Of a DNA stretch of 15,547 nucleotides, positions 7,592 through 13,628 are shown piece after piece (positions within the stretch are counted from its first letter, which is position 1; each line of letters begins with the position of its first letter). The notes beneath the pieces were generated by a model. The model worked only from the letters and a program-made list of their open reading frames with translations. It ran no database searches and was not told the origin of the DNA. Both the position numbers and the translations under genes were made by a program. Source of the stretch: JBPCRW01 sp050996405. Its GTDB lineage: Bacteria > Acidobacteriota > Blastocatellia > Pyrinomonadales > Pyrinomonadaceae. The stretch lies in assembly GCA_050996405.1 (NCBI GenBank), contig JBPCRW010000123.1, positions 1 through 15,547 of the forward strand, given 5' to 3'.

Positions 7592-7592
7592 T

Positions 7593-7665
7593 GGTAAGCG
7601 GTGAATGGTGAATGGTAAGTTTTTGCTTTCCACTCACCATTCACCACTCACCACTCACCACTAAA
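7593..7665. repeat. Inverted pair of 7-bp arrays (GGTGAAT / CACTCAC) between ftsQ and ftsA
   Basis: Left array units are GGTAAGC, GGTGAAT, GGTGAAT and GGTAAGT (7593-7620). Right array units are CACTCAC, CATTCAC, CACTCAC, CACTCAC and CACTAAA (7631-7665). The two are imperfect reverse complements around a 10-base spacer (TTTTGCTTTC), so the transcript can fold into a long hairpin. The hairpin would end 3-4 bases before the ftsA ATG. Confidence 0.88.
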
Positions 7666-7668
7666 GAG

Positions 7669-8907
7669 ATGAATCGTGAAATACAGGCAGTCGGATTAGA
7701 CATCGGCACGAGCCGCATCAGATGCGTTATCGGCGAAGCGGCGGACGGCGGCGTAATGAACGTCGTCGGTTTCGGGCAATCGGAATCGCGGGGTTTGAGA
7801 CGCGGCATCGTGACGACGACCGACGCGGTTGCCGAATCAATTAAAAAAGCCGTCGAAGAAGCCGAGCGTTCCAGCGGGCTGGAAGTCCAAGCGGTGACTA
7901 TCAACATTTCGGGCGAACATCTGCGCGGCGAAAATAAAAACGGTGTCGTCGCGGTTGCGGGCGCGGGACGCGAGATTACGAATGAAGATGTCGAACGTGC
8001 CGTCGAATCGGCAAGCGCGATGCAATTGCCAGCCGGTTGGGAAATTATTAACCGTATTCCGCAGGAATTTATTATTGACGGTCAGGACGGAATTATCGAG
8101 CCGATTGGAATGACCGGCGCGCGGCTTGAAGCGAAAGTCCATATTGTCACGAGTCCGAGCGCGGGCAGACAAAATATCGTCAAGGCGATTCATAACGCGG
8201 GTTTGGAAATCGAGCAAATGATGCTCGAACCGCTGGCGGCGGCGGAAAGCGTATTGACCGAAGACGATAAGGAATACGGCTGCGCGTTGGTCAATATCGG
8301 TTCGGATGTCACCAGCGTGATGATTTTCGGGCGCGGCGCGGTTCAGCACACGGCGGTTTTTCCGTTTGGCGGAATGCTTTTGACCAAAGACATCGCGCAC
8401 GGATTGCGCGTTTCGATTCCAGATGCCGAGCGTATCAAAAAGAAATTCGGTTGCGTCGCGGGATTTTTGATGCAGGATGACGAGAAACAGGAAATCATTG
8501 AAATAACGCCGGTTGGACGCAGCGAAACACGCGGACTTTCAAAAGAAATTTTGTGCGACATAATGCAGCCGCGAGCGATTGAACTGCTGCATCACATCGC
8601 CGGAGAAATTCAAAACGTCGGCGGGCAGATTTCGAGCGGCGTAATTTTAACCGGCGGCGGCGCGAGCGTTCGCGGCACGGTTGAAATTGCCGAACAGGTT
8701 TTCGACGCGCCGACGCGGGTCGGTTTTCCGCTGAAAAATCGCTTCGGCGGATTGATTGACGAAATCCAAAATCCGGCGTGGGCAACCGCCTGCGGGCTGG
8801 CGTTTGGTTCGATGCGCCTGCAAATCCGCGAACACGGCGCGGGCGGAAAATCGCCAACCAAAAGAGTTGCCGAGTGGTTTGAAAATTTTCGAGAAAAATT
8901 TCGGTAA
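7669..8907 (+). CDS. ftsA: Cell division protein FtsA (actin-like FtsZ membrane tether)
   Basis: Actin-family ATPase that anchors FtsZ to the membrane and recruits later divisome proteins. The protein has 412 residues. Phosphate-1 motif AVGLDIGTSRIRCVIGE (7-23) is intact, as is the FtsA-specific 1C domain region with VTINISGEHLRGENKNG (76-92). So are EPLAAAESVL and the adenosine motif VILTGGGASVRG (325-336). The phosphate-2 loop, usually DIGGGTT, reads NIGSDVTSV (209-217), losing the leading Asp and two glycines. The C-terminus RVAEWFENFREKFR (399-412) is an amphipathic membrane-targeting helix. The ATG at 7669 is the start. The upstream in-frame TG-start extension at 7612 encodes repeat sequence (LTIHHSPLTT) and is not family-like. 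AAAGAG touches the ATG, so the ribosome binding site is atypically close. Confidence 0.95.
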   Translation: MNREIQAVGLDIGTSRIRCVIGEAADGGVMNVVGFGQSESRGLRRGIVTTTDAVAESIKKAVEEAERSSGLEVQAVTINISGEHLRGENKNGVVAVAGAGREITNEDVERAVESASAMQLPAGWEIINRIPQEFIIDGQDGIIEPIGMTGARLEAKVHIVTSPSAGRQNIVKAIHNAGLEIEQMMLEPLAAAESVLTEDDKEYGCALVNIGSDVTSVMIFGRGAVQHTAVFPFGGMLLTKDIAHGLRVSIPDAERIKKKFGCVAGFLMQDDEKQEIIEITPVGRSETRGLSKEILCDIMQPRAIELLHHIAGEIQNVGGQISSGVILTGGGASVRGTVEIAEQVFDAPTRVGFPLKNRFGGLIDEIQNPAWATACGLAFGSMRLQIREHGAGGKSPTKRVAEWFENFREKFR

Positions 8908-8919
8908 ATTTACACGAAA

Positions 8920-8947
8920 TTAACATTTCGGACTGGATTTTTATACG
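8920..8947 (+). promoter_or_regulatory. Candidate sigma-70 promoter upstream of ftsZ
   Basis: TTAACA (8920-8925, five of six to consensus) is followed after 16 bases by TATACG (8942-8947, four of six). It lies just after the ftsA stop, in the longest gene-to-gene leader of the dcw part of the window. A second possibility a few bases downstream is TTGTAT (8955-8960) with TACAAT (8977-8982), also 16 bases apart. Either would give ftsZ its own transcript with a leader of roughly 100 bases or more. Based on motif inspection only. Confidence 0.4.
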
Positions 8948-9087
8948 CAAATCGTTGTATGCTTTTTCGCCGGAGATACAATATCTTGTTGATTTGCCGA
9001 AAACGGTCTTCTCGAAGTTTCACCACGAGCAGTTTGAAAAAAATCAGGAAAGCGCAAGCAATTATATTAGTAATGGACGGTCTTCAA

Positions 9088-10203
9088 ATGAATAATAACG
9101 GAATCAAAATTTTTATGGACGAACCGCCAATCACCGGGGCAAGAATTAAAGTGATTGGTGTCGGCGGCGGCGGCAGCAATGCCGTTAATCGAATGATTGA
9201 AGCGGGCGTGAAAGGCGTTGAGTTTATCGTGGCGAACACGGACGTTCAGGCACTCAATAATTCAAAAGCTCCAATCAAAATTCAGCTTGGCAGTAAATTG
9301 ACGCGCGGCTTGGGCGCGGGAGCCGACCCGAAAATCGGACGCGATGCCGCGCTGGAAGACCACGAGAAAATTCTCGACGTGCTGGAAGATTCGGATATGG
9401 TTTTTGTGACCACCGGACTCGGCGGCGGAACAGGAACGGGTGCCGCGCCCGTCATTGCTTCGCTGGCGATTGAAATCGGCGCGCTGACGGTGGCGGTCGT
9501 CACGAAACCGTTTTCGGTCGAAGGCAAGAGCCGGATGGCAAAAGCCGAAAGAGGTTTAGCCGAGTTGCGCGATTGTGTGGATACGATTATTACGATTCCG
9601 AATTCAAAATTAAAGGAAGTCGAAGAAAAAATTTCGATTATGGAAGCGTTTCGCCGCGCCGACGATATTTTGCTGCAAGCCGTGCAGGGCATTTCGGATT
9701 TAATCACCGTTCCCGGAATGATTAATTTGGACTTTGCCGATGTCAAAGCCGTGATGCAGGGAATGGGTGTCGCGCTGATGGGCATCGGGCATGCGAAGGG
9801 CGAAAACGCGGCGGTCAAAGCGATGAAATCCGCGATTGATTCAAAACTTTTGGAAGAAAATTCTATCAAAGGCGCGAAAGGCGCGCTGATTAACATCACC
9901 GGCTCGAAAAATATGCCGCTCGACGAAATCGAAGATGCGATTTCGCTGATTCACGAAGAAGCGCACGACGACGCGAACATCATTTTCGGAACGGTATTTG
10001 ATGAATCAATGGAAGACGAAGTGAAAATTACGGTCATCGCCACCGGCTTTGATAATCAGGCGCAAGCTGCCATTCCCGAGCCGTCGGCTGGGCATTCCGG
10101 TGCCGTCTCGTCAATGATTAACCGGCAGCCGATTGGCAGACCGGCTGAAAAAAAGGAAGAAGATATTAACGTGCCGACTTTTATCCGGCGGCAGGCAGAC
10201 TGA
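9088..10203 (+). CDS. ftsZ: Cell division GTPase FtsZ
   Basis: Tubulin-like GTPase forming the cytokinetic Z-ring. With the ATG at 9088 the protein has 371 residues. GTP-binding elements are KVIGVGGGGSNAVNRM (21-36), ANTDVQALN (49-57), the tubulin signature VTTGLGGGTGTGAAP (107-121) and VVTKPFSVEGK (137-147). The synergy (T7) loop NLDFADVKAVM (213-223), which completes the neighbouring active site, is intact. A short linker (about 325-357) leads to the conserved tail NVPTFIRRQAD, the binding site for FtsA and other partners. The frame is open back to 8959, but that extension is basic, unlike FtsZ, and overlaps the promoter-like elements. The ATGs at 9073 and 9115 are alternatives; 9088 is favoured by GGACGG at 9076-9081. 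The start is less certain than the product. Confidence 0.96.
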   Translation: MNNNGIKIFMDEPPITGARIKVIGVGGGGSNAVNRMIEAGVKGVEFIVANTDVQALNNSKAPIKIQLGSKLTRGLGAGADPKIGRDAALEDHEKILDVLEDSDMVFVTTGLGGGTGTGAAPVIASLAIEIGALTVAVVTKPFSVEGKSRMAKAERGLAELRDCVDTIITIPNSKLKEVEEKISIMEAFRRADDILLQAVQGISDLITVPGMINLDFADVKAVMQGMGVALMGIGHAKGENAAVKAMKSAIDSKLLEENSIKGAKGALINITGSKNMPLDEIEDAISLIHEEAHDDANIIFGTVFDESMEDEVKITVIATGFDNQAQAAIPEPSAGHSGAVSSMINRQPIGRPAEKKEEDINVPTFIRRQAD

Positions 10204-10208
10204 ATTTA

Positions 10209-10234
10209 ATGCAAAATTAAAAATGCAAAATTGG
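10209..10234. repeat. Tandem ATGCAAAATTAAAA repeat after ftsZ
   Basis: A 14-base unit at 10209-10222 is repeated at 10223-10234 with a change at the end (ATGCAAAATTGG). Each unit can be read as two related heptamers (ATGCAAA, ATTAAAA), matching the 7-bp period of the other junction repeats. It begins 5 bp after the ftsZ stop. Confidence 0.75.
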
Positions 10235-10300
10235 AGACGCGGGTTTTGAAATTGAGTTGTTAAATCGCAGCGGGTAAAATTTTATCGGGAAAATAAAGGT

Positions 10301-10612
10301 ATGAATGAAAGAGAAAAAACCGGCGGGCAAAACTATTCGCGTCAATCTGCGGATGCTTCGGAAGCGGCGCGCAAAAAAAATGCGCCGCCAGCCGAGACGA
10401 ACGCCGAGATTTACTATTATAGAAAACAGATTGATTCGCATACCTTGATGACGATTGTGCTGCAGGACGGCGAAGAAATCGAAGGCACAATCGAATGGTA
10501 TGACCTTGAGGCTTTAAAAGTGAACCGCAAAAACGCGCCGAACGTTCTGCTTTTAAAACACAACATCAAATATATGTTCAAGTCAGAAGACCGCGAACAA
10601 TTGGGAAAGTAA
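10301..10612 (+). CDS. Divergent Hfq-like / Sm-like RNA-binding protein
   Basis: A 103-residue protein with a polar, probably disordered N-terminus (1-34, rich in Ala, Asn, Lys and Gln) and a compact Sm-like domain (about 35-97). The Sm1-like part is LMTIVLQDGEEIEGTIEWYD (49-68), comparable to the Hfq stretch with G-x-x-L/I-x-G-x-I-x-x-[FY]-D. The Sm2-like part is NVLLLKHNIKYMFK (81-94), where LKHNI corresponds to the Hfq YKHAI segment that lines the uridine-binding pore. Hfq forms hexamers that pair small RNAs with mRNAs; the same role here is inferred. AAAGG at 10295-10299 lies one base from the ATG at 10301. The location after ftsZ and before pdxA is not the classic miaA-hfq arrangement, so I leave the symbol blank. 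Another Sm-fold protein is possible. Confidence 0.75.
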   Translation: MNEREKTGGQNYSRQSADASEAARKKNAPPAETNAEIYYYRKQIDSHTLMTIVLQDGEEIEGTIEWYDLEALKVNRKNAPNVLLLKHNIKYMFKSEDREQLGK

Positions 10613-10683
10613 AAGTAAAAAGATAAAAGGCAAAAAATTTTATTCAGGCGAATAATCTTTGGCGGATAAAATTTGTCGAGCAG

Positions 10684-11724
10684 GTGAAAATCTCTCCGAA
10701 AGAAATCGTTTTTCAAAAATATAATTCAAATCAAACTCTGCCGCGCGTCGGCATTACGATAGGCGATGCCGCCGGCATCGGTCCCGAAATCACGCTCAAA
10801 GCCGTCGCCGACGAACGAATCGGGGAAATCTGCCGCCCCGTTCTTATCGGAGATGCGGATTTTCTGCGCCGCGCGATGCGGGATTTGAATTTGCAAATTG
10901 ATTTTACGATTGTCAAAAAAGGCGAGAAAATTCCGGCGGATTCCTCGTCAATCGTCATTTACGATTTGGCGAATCTGAACGGCGAAATCGTAATTGGACA
11001 AGATGCGGCGTTGACCGGAAAGGCGGCGGCTGAAAATATCGAAACTGCTGTCGGGCTGTGGCGCGACAGGGAAATTGACGCGATTGCGACCGCGCCAATC
11101 AGCAAAAAAGCGATTCAAATGGGCGGCTACAATTTTCCCGGACACACGGAATTTCTCGCCGAGTTGACCGATACAAAAGAATTTGCGATGTCGTTTTTTG
11201 CCGAAAAACTGCGCGTCGTGCTGCTTTCGATTCACGTTTCTCTGCGCGACGCAATCATTGCGGTGAAAAAAGAAAATCTCGTTCGATTGATACTTTTTAC
11301 CAATCGTGAAATGGAAAAACTTCTGAAAAGAAAAGTGAAAATCGCCGTTGCCGGTCTTAATCCGCACGCTTCGGAATGCGGGTTGTTCGGCGACGAAGAA
11401 GCGCGGGAAATCGTTCCAGCGATTGAAATGGCGCGTGCAAAATTTGGCGTTGACGTTTCGGGCGCGTATTCGCCGGACACGATTTTTCTGCGCGGCTATC
11501 GCGGCGAATTCGATGCGGTCATTGCCTGCTATCACGACCAGGCGACGATTGCCGTTAAATGTCTGTCGTTCGGCGCGTCGGTTAATGTGACGCTCGGTTT
11601 GCCGCTCGTCAGAACTTCGGTTGACCACGGCACGGCTTTCGATATTGCCGGAAAAAACGCGGCAGACGCTTCGAGTATGAAAGCCGCCGTCAATTTAGCC
11701 GCCGCATTATCAAACAATTCGTAA
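10684..11724 (+). CDS. pdxA: 4-hydroxythreonine-4-phosphate dehydrogenase PdxA
   Basis: NAD-dependent, divalent-metal-dependent dehydrogenase of the DXP-dependent pyridoxal 5'-phosphate pathway. It oxidises 4-phosphohydroxy-L-threonine, and the product then reacts with DXP through PdxJ. The 346-residue sequence has GITIGDAAGIGPEITLKA (23-40), ATAPISKKAIQMGGYNFPGH (135-154), SIHVSLRD (182-189), GLNPHASECGLFGDEE (224-239), YSPDTIF (262-268), YHDQATIAVK (283-292) and NVTLGLPLVRTSVDHGTAFD (301-320). His154, His184 and His284 fit the metal-binding triad. Small departures are DAAGIG instead of the usual D/EPAGIG and YHDQA instead of YHDQG. Start is a GTG at 10684 preceded closely by GAGCAG; the first 20 residues are not conserved, so the true start could differ. 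A pdxA2-type paralogue acting on threonate or erythronate phosphate cannot be fully excluded. Confidence 0.93.
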   Translation: MKISPKEIVFQKYNSNQTLPRVGITIGDAAGIGPEITLKAVADERIGEICRPVLIGDADFLRRAMRDLNLQIDFTIVKKGEKIPADSSSIVIYDLANLNGEIVIGQDAALTGKAAAENIETAVGLWRDREIDAIATAPISKKAIQMGGYNFPGHTEFLAELTDTKEFAMSFFAEKLRVVLLSIHVSLRDAIIAVKKENLVRLILFTNREMEKLLKRKVKIAVAGLNPHASECGLFGDEEAREIVPAIEMARAKFGVDVSGAYSPDTIFLRGYRGEFDAVIACYHDQATIAVKCLSFGASVNVTLGLPLVRTSVDHGTAFDIAGKNAADASSMKAAVNLAAALSNNS

Positions 11725-11743
11725 AGAAAAATTCTGATAGTTC

Positions 11744-11752
11744 TGGTAGAAT
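11744..11752 (+). promoter_or_regulatory. Candidate extended -10 promoter before the first response regulator
   Basis: TGGTAGAAT fits the extended -10 form TG-n-TATAAT with a single mismatch, 25 bp before the ATG at 11777 and just past the pdxA stop. No good -35 box is seen, as is common for extended -10 promoters. The downstream AAAGGGAA (11763-11770) is a good ribosome binding site for the regulator. Motif inspection only. Confidence 0.38.
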
Positions 11753-11776
11753 GGAAAAACTGAAAGGGAAAAGTTA

Positions 11777-12178
11777 ATGAACGAAGAACAAAAAGACATA
11801 AAAGCCCAGGTTTTAGTCGCGGACGACGACCCGGCAATTCTTCGTCTGGTCAAAACAATCGTCGAAAAAGAAGGTTATACGGTGCTGGCGGCGCGTGACG
11901 GGCGCGAAGCCTATAAACTTTTGGTTTCGGGCGAGCAATTCGCGGCGGCGATTTTCGACGTGGTGATGCCGTATATTCAAGGCACGGAACTGGTTAAACA
12001 TATGCAGTCGGAAAAACGTCTGATGAAAATTCCCGTGATTATGATGACGGCTGAACAGAATCCGCGCCTTCCGTCGGAAAGTTTTGCGTTCGGCGCGGTC
12101 GCCTTTTTGCCGAAACCTTTTACAACCGTGCAGTTGCAGACGATGCTGCGAATGTTTGTTCAAAAAACTTCGGAATAA
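11777..12178 (+). CDS. Single-domain response regulator (CheY-like REC protein)
   Basis: A 133-residue protein consisting of one receiver domain and nothing else. The acidic pocket is ADDDPAI (15-21, Asp16-18), the predicted phospho-acceptor is Asp61 in AIFDVVMP (58-64), the switch Thr is Thr91 in VIMMTAEQ, and the conserved Lys is Lys113 in FLPKPF. All positions needed for phosphorylation are therefore present. With no output domain it should act by protein-protein contact, as CheY- or Spo0F-like proteins do; the partner and signal are unknown. No kinase gene is next to it. It follows pdxA by 52 bp, with a good ribosome binding site and a possible own promoter, and precedes another REC protein. 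Confidence 0.92.
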   Translation: MNEEQKDIKAQVLVADDDPAILRLVKTIVEKEGYTVLAARDGREAYKLLVSGEQFAAAIFDVVMPYIQGTELVKHMQSEKRLMKIPVIMMTAEQNPRLPSESFAFGAVAFLPKPFTTVQLQTMLRMFVQKTSE

Positions 12179-12198
12179 TTGAATATCCGAAAGTTTTC

Positions 12199-12227
12199 TT
12201 GACGTATCGGGCAACGAATGATAGCTT
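12199..12227 (+). promoter_or_regulatory. Candidate promoter before the second response regulator
   Basis: TTGACG (12199-12204, five of six to the -35 consensus) is followed after 17 bases by TAGCTT (12222-12227, only three of six). It lies in the 124-bp gap between the two regulator genes, which holds no other recognisable element. The strong -35 and weak -10 leave this uncertain. Confidence 0.3.
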
Positions 12228-12302
12228 TCAAAAACGAAATAAAATTTCTTTCGCAACCGAATTTTCAGTAGTTCGATAAACTGACAGGAGCGGATAATCT
12301 TA

Positions 12303-13484
12303 GTGGCACAACGAAAATTATTGCTGGCGGACGATTCGATAACGATTCAAAAAGTTGTTAATTTGACCTTTGCCGACGAGGGAATTGAAGTTTTGACGGT
12401 CGGCGACGGCGATGCGGCGATGGAAAAATTGACCGAGTTTAAGCCGGATTTGATTATGGCGGATGTCAATATGCCGGGACTGAACGGCTACCAAATCTGC
12501 GAAAAAATTAAACAAAGCGCGGATTTCGGCACAACTCCGGTTATTTTGCTGGTCGGTTCGTTCGAGCCTTTTGACGAAGCGGAAGCGCGGCGCGTCGGCG
12601 CGGATGATTTTCTCACCAAACCTTTTCAATCGATTCGTCAACTGGTCAGCAAAGTAACAGAACTGCTCAATTCGGAAAGAAAAACTGCGGCTTCGGCGGG
12701 TGCGGAACACGCCGGAAATCCTATCGCGGAAACGGAAAATAATCTTTTCGTCGCGCCTTCCGCCAAATTTGACGATGCGGGACTGGATGACGAAATGATT
12801 CAGACAAACCAGCCGAGCGGTTTTATTTTTGACGAACAGTCGAAATTTGAAACCAAAGCAGAACCGGCGGAAGATTGGACGAAAACTCAAACGCCTTCAG
12901 CCGGAGAAAAGACTGCGCCGTCAGACGAAACTTCAGAAATACAAAATCCGGCGGCACAATCCGCGTCGGAAAATGTGACCACAACTTCCGACGCGAAATT
13001 TTCGCGCCCGCCTGCCGCTTTTGACGACGACGATTTTTTAGAAATTCCGTTTGACGAAGACGAAGAAGAAGCGGAAACCGAGCCGGAAGTTTCGCCGGTC
13101 GGTGAAACGGAAACCGCGCCAGCCGAAAATCAGTCAATTGAAACGGAAAACAGGGCGGAAACTGCGGCGGCTGAAAATCGAGCAGATGAAACAGAGCGTC
13201 AGGCAGAAATCGTAACGGCTGATTTGTCGAAACAAAATGAATCTGTTTCTGATGAGATTACAGAAATACAGCAGCCGGAATCTGCGCCCGCTAATGAACA
13301 AAATCAGAATGCCGCGTCTTTCGCCGCTTCACCGGAATTGTCGCTCGAAACAATTGATGTAATTGTGCAGAAAGTCGTCGAAAGACTGTCCGATAAAATT
13401 GTCAGGGAAATCGCCTGGGAAGTCGTTCCGCAAATGGCGGATTTGATTGTTAAAAAGTTGGCGGAAGAAAAGCTGAAGGAGTAA
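12303..13484 (+). CDS. Response regulator with long acidic linker and C-terminal helical tail
   Basis: A 393-residue protein in three parts. Residues 1-125 are a receiver domain: Asp10/Asp11 in LLADDSIT, phospho-acceptor Asp54 in MADVNMPGLNGYQ, and Lys106 in FLTKPF. The usual Thr/Ser after strand 4 appears to be Val84 in ILLVGSFEPFDEAEA. Residues about 126-340 are low-complexity, rich in Glu, Ala, Thr and Asp, with an acidic run at 240-263 (DDDDFLEIPFDEDEEEAETE), and are probably disordered. Residues about 345-393 form an amphipathic helical region (DVIVQKVVERLSDKIVREIA, VVPQMADLIVKKLAEE). No DNA-binding or enzyme domain is present. Start is a GTG at 12303 with CAGGAG at 12285-12290, a rather long 12-base spacing. 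Similar REC-linker-helix proteins are remembered from Acidobacteriota and Myxococcota, with roles in motility or polarity suspected. Function here is unknown. Confidence 0.85.
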   Translation: MAQRKLLLADDSITIQKVVNLTFADEGIEVLTVGDGDAAMEKLTEFKPDLIMADVNMPGLNGYQICEKIKQSADFGTTPVILLVGSFEPFDEAEARRVGADDFLTKPFQSIRQLVSKVTELLNSERKTAASAGAEHAGNPIAETENNLFVAPSAKFDDAGLDDEMIQTNQPSGFIFDEQSKFETKAEPAEDWTKTQTPSAGEKTAPSDETSEIQNPAAQSASENVTTTSDAKFSRPPAAFDDDDFLEIPFDEDEEEAETEPEVSPVGETETAPAENQSIETENRAETAAAENRADETERQAEIVTADLSKQNESVSDEITEIQQPESAPANEQNQNAASFAASPELSLETIDVIVQKVVERLSDKIVREIAWEVVPQMADLIVKKLAEEKLKE

Positions 13485-13511
13485 TCGGTAATTAGTAATT
13501 GGTAATTAGTC
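13484..13511. repeat. ATTAGTA-type heptamer array after the second response regulator
   Basis: Four heptamers are in tandem: ATCGGTA, ATTAGTA, ATTGGTA and ATTAGTC. The array begins at the last base of the stop codon and runs up to the stem of the terminator that follows. It is another sequence-distinct member of the period-7 junction repeats. Confidence 0.75.
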
Positions 13512-13512
13512 G

Positions 13513-13557
13513 CGGTTAGTTTTCCAAAGCAGGATGAAAACTAGCCGTTTTTGTTTT
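13513..13557 (+). terminator. Rho-independent terminator between the response regulator and valS
   Basis: The 12-base arms CGGTTAGTTTTC (13513-13524) and GAAAACTAGCCG (13536-13547) pair fully with one G-U, enclosing an 11-base loop. They are followed at once by TTTTTGTTTT (13548-13557). Position, stem and T-run fit an intrinsic terminator on the plus strand, ending transcription after the regulator and separating valS. It is the only convincing one found in the window. Confidence 0.85.
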
Positions 13558-13570
13558 AAAATTACAAATC

Positions 13571-13623
13571 CGTTAATTGTTAAACGCAACTTTTTCAGTT
13601 TTCAATTAACCGTTAGACGTTAA
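13571..13623. repeat. AT-rich imperfect inverted repeat in the valS leader
   Basis: GTTAATTG (13572-13579) is the exact reverse complement of CAATTAAC (13603-13610). Flanking CGTTA-type units (CGTTAGA, CGTTAAA, 13611-13624) look like more degenerate heptamers. It ends 5 bp before the valS ATG. No clear promoter or ribosome binding site other than AAAAGAAA is visible there. It may be a further repeat family member or a leader hairpin. Confidence 0.5.
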
Positions 13624-13628
13624 AAGAA

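Noticed and set aside
8959..9072. Upstream in-frame extension of ftsZ
   Set aside because: The extra residues are basic, unlike FtsZ N-termini, and the DNA holds promoter-like elements.
9282..9899. Minus-strand open frame of 205 codons antisense to ftsZ
   Set aside because: Ser/Ala/Pro-rich shadow of the FtsZ coding sequence, with no recognisable domain.
10635..10674. AT-rich inverted repeat (AAATTTTAT/ATAAAATTT) between the Hfq-like gene and pdxA as a terminator
   Set aside because: The stem is nearly all A-T with an 18-22 base loop and is not followed by a T-run, so it is weak as a terminator and could be chance in AT-rich sequence.
11777..13484. A complete two-component system
   Set aside because: Two receivers are present but no histidine kinase or output domain is encoded in the window.
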